DNA of 6,291 nucleotides from Pseudomonadota bacterium (GTDB lineage Bacteria; Pseudomonadota; Gammaproteobacteria; Burkholderiales; Methylophilaceae), in NCBI GenBank assembly GCA_029549705.1, contig JAKPIR010000133.1, positions 1 to 6,291 of the forward strand, in the 5' to 3' direction. Under the pieces are notes generated by a model. It saw nothing but the letters and a program-made list of their open reading frames with translations. It did no database searches and was not told where the DNA came from. Position 1 is the first letter of the stretch. Each line of letters begins with the position of its first letter. The translations under genes were made by a program, and so were the position numbers. Shown here in pieces: positions 5,253 through 6,291 of the stretch.

Positions 5253-6176
5253 CTAGCTTAAACTGGCCAGCATGGCTGCCCCCAGCATGCCCGCCTGATC
5301 ATGCGCGGTTGAAATACTTACTTTAATTTTTCCGCGTAGCACAGGGATTAAATCGGCCTCAAGGCGCGCAAAAAACGTTTTCTGCATGAGTGGCCACGCG
5401 CCAGTTAAGCCACCGCCAATCACCACATTTTTCACATCTACCACTTTTAAAATGCTGGCCAGTGCCTGCGCCAAGGTATTTGCTGCCAGCGCATAAGCTG
5501 CAATGGCGTGAGGGTCGCCATTTTTTGCTAATTGCGCAATTTCCAACGCACTCAACTGCTGCTGTGTTGCGTGCAAATAGGTAGCAGCCACGCCACTTGC
5601 AGAGGCATACTGCTCCATACAACCTAAATTACCGCAGCCACATAACCTGCCGTTTGGCACAACGATAATATGACCAACTTCCATTGCCACACCATGCGCG
5701 CCCAAATGTAAGTCGCCGTTGGCATCAATCATGCCGCCGCCAACGCCTGTGCCCAAGCCTAAATAAATCAGCCCGCCGACAGGTTGTGCGGCCAGGCAAT
5801 ATTCGCCATACGCCGCCGCATTCGCATCATTTTCAACCACAACTTTTTTGCCCAAGCGCTGAGATAAGTTCGCCGCAAGATTGACCTCCTTTAAACCGGC
5901 TAAATTCGGGGATTGCGCAATGATTTTCGTCACAGGGTCAATAAAACCCGGAAAACCAATGCCAATGGCTGCAATATCCGCGTGCTTGGTCTGCACAGCA
6001 CGAATGGCATTTTCTGTCATATTAAGTATTTGCTGCCAGGCCACTTTAGGGGAGTGTTTTTGGCAAATCGTTGAAAAATCTGCCTGAAAGCGGCTTTCAT
6101 CGATGAGGTTTAGGCCATCAAAAATACCGATGCGCAAATTGGTACCGCCAACATCAATGCCCATTAACAACGCCAT
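5253..6176 (-). CDS. glk: ROK-family sugar kinase, probable glucokinase
   Basis: A 307-residue cytoplasmic kinase, the usual ROK size, that transfers phosphate from ATP to a hexose. Visible motifs are the phosphate-binding GIDVGGTN (6-13), GFPGFID (74-80), catalytic Asp in VENDANAAAYGE (D117, 114-125), and LGLGTGVGGG (139-148). The sugar-binding ExGH (E166-H169) leads into the structural zinc site H169, C179, C181, C186 (LCGCGNLGCME), and a GGG adenosine motif lies at 254-256. The ATG at 6176 has GGAG seven bases upstream; that ribosome-binding site lies in the last codons of malQ, whose stop is only 3 bp from this ATG, so the two are probably co-transcribed and coupled. Glucose specificity is inferred from the MalQ neighbour, which releases free glucose. 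Fructokinase, mannokinase or N-acetylglucosamine kinase activity cannot be excluded, since ROK members share these motifs. No DNA-binding domain is present, so it is not a ROK repressor. Confidence 0.93.
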   Translation of the reverse strand: MALLMGIDVGGTNLRIGIFDGLNLIDESRFQADFSTICQKHSPKVAWQQILNMTENAIRAVQTKHADIAAIGIGFPGFIDPVTKIIAQSPNLAGLKEVNLAANLSQRLGKKVVVENDANAAAYGEYCLAAQPVGGLIYLGLGTGVGGGMIDANGDLHLGAHGVAMEVGHIIVVPNGRLCGCGNLGCMEQYASASGVAATYLHATQQQLSALEIAQLAKNGDPHAIAAYALAANTLAQALASILKVVDVKNVVIGGGLTGAWPLMQKTFFARLEADLIPVLRGKIKVSISTAHDQAGMLGAAMLASLS

Positions 6177-6179
6177 GCA

Positions 6180-6291
6180 CTAGCTCCGTTTACTCTGCTT
6201 AATGGCGCGTTTAATATTTTTTTGCTGCTCAGCTGACAACTGCTGCCATTGAAAACGCCAATGCCAGTTGCCGGAACACGTGCCTGGGGTG
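6180..6291 (-). CDS. malQ: 4-alpha-glucanotransferase (amylomaltase) C-terminus, partial
   Basis: A minus-strand frame is open from the right edge to TAG at 6182-6180, giving the last 36 residues of a protein whose bulk is outside the window. It reads PGTCSGNWHWRFQWQQL and then a basic helix ending QSKRS. The 'PGT...GNWxWR' segment is the characteristic end of GH77 amylomaltases, which disproportionate maltodextrins and release glucose. The catalytic residues are not visible, so the call rests on this short but distinctive motif and on the co-directional sugar kinase 3 bp downstream, which would phosphorylate the released glucose. Confidence 0.78.
   Translation of the reverse strand, partial: TPGTCSGNWHWRFQWQQLSAEQQKNIKRAIKQSKRS

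Noticed and set aside
5240..5255. Hairpin TAGCG/CGCTA overlapping the kinase stop codon with an adjacent T-run on the plus strand
   Set aside because: The T-run (5234-5240) precedes the stem on the plus strand and becomes an A-run after it on the minus strand, so it does not have terminator polarity; the 16-bp stem at 5156-5194 explains termination.
5390..6087. Plus-strand frames of 60-70 codons across the sugar kinase gene
   Set aside because: They are antisense to conserved ROK motifs, lack ribosome-binding sites and show no domain.

Overview
The window looks like ordinary chromosome from a moderately AT-rich Gram-negative proteobacterium, most likely a betaproteobacterium of the Methylophilaceae type. 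That placement is an inference from gene content, the QueG/TsaE/AmiC sequences and the malQ-glucokinase pair; no rRNA or other marker is present. I see no insertion sequence, phage gene, CRISPR array, tRNA or rRNA.

Layout, left to right. (1) 1-619 (+): C-terminal part of a SUV3-like RNA helicase that enters from the left edge. (2) 638-1861 (-): a membrane-anchored diguanylate cyclase, convergent with the helicase across an 18-bp gap. (3) 1862-2059: an AT-rich spacer with a candidate promoter for the cyclase, a short palindrome and a small tandem duplication. (4) 2060-4056 (-): a two-gene operon, tsaE then amiC, whose stop and start codons overlap as TAATG. (5) 4055-5134 (+): queG, divergent from tsaE, with the two ATG codons sharing one CATG. 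(6) 5135-5252: convergent spacer with a strong hairpin terminator oriented for the minus strand. (7) 5253-6291 (-): a ROK-family sugar kinase, probably glucokinase, directly downstream of the C-terminus of a 4-alpha-glucanotransferase (malQ) that runs off the right edge.

Functionally, the middle block is a tRNA-modification and cell-wall housekeeping neighbourhood. QueG completes queuosine, TsaE drives the t6A pathway, and AmiC splits septal peptidoglycan. It is a compacted relative of the enterobacterial queG / nnr-tsaE-amiB-mutL region, with nnr absent between queG and tsaE and mutL not following the amidase. The right end is maltodextrin/glycogen use: MalQ releases glucose and the kinase phosphorylates it.

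I found no clearly new multi-gene system. The points most worth a second look are the shared start codon of tsaE and queG with a possible leaderless queG transcript, a cluster of AGCGCT palindromes around it, the bacterial SUV3-type helicase, and the GGEEL active-site variant in the diguanylate cyclase.
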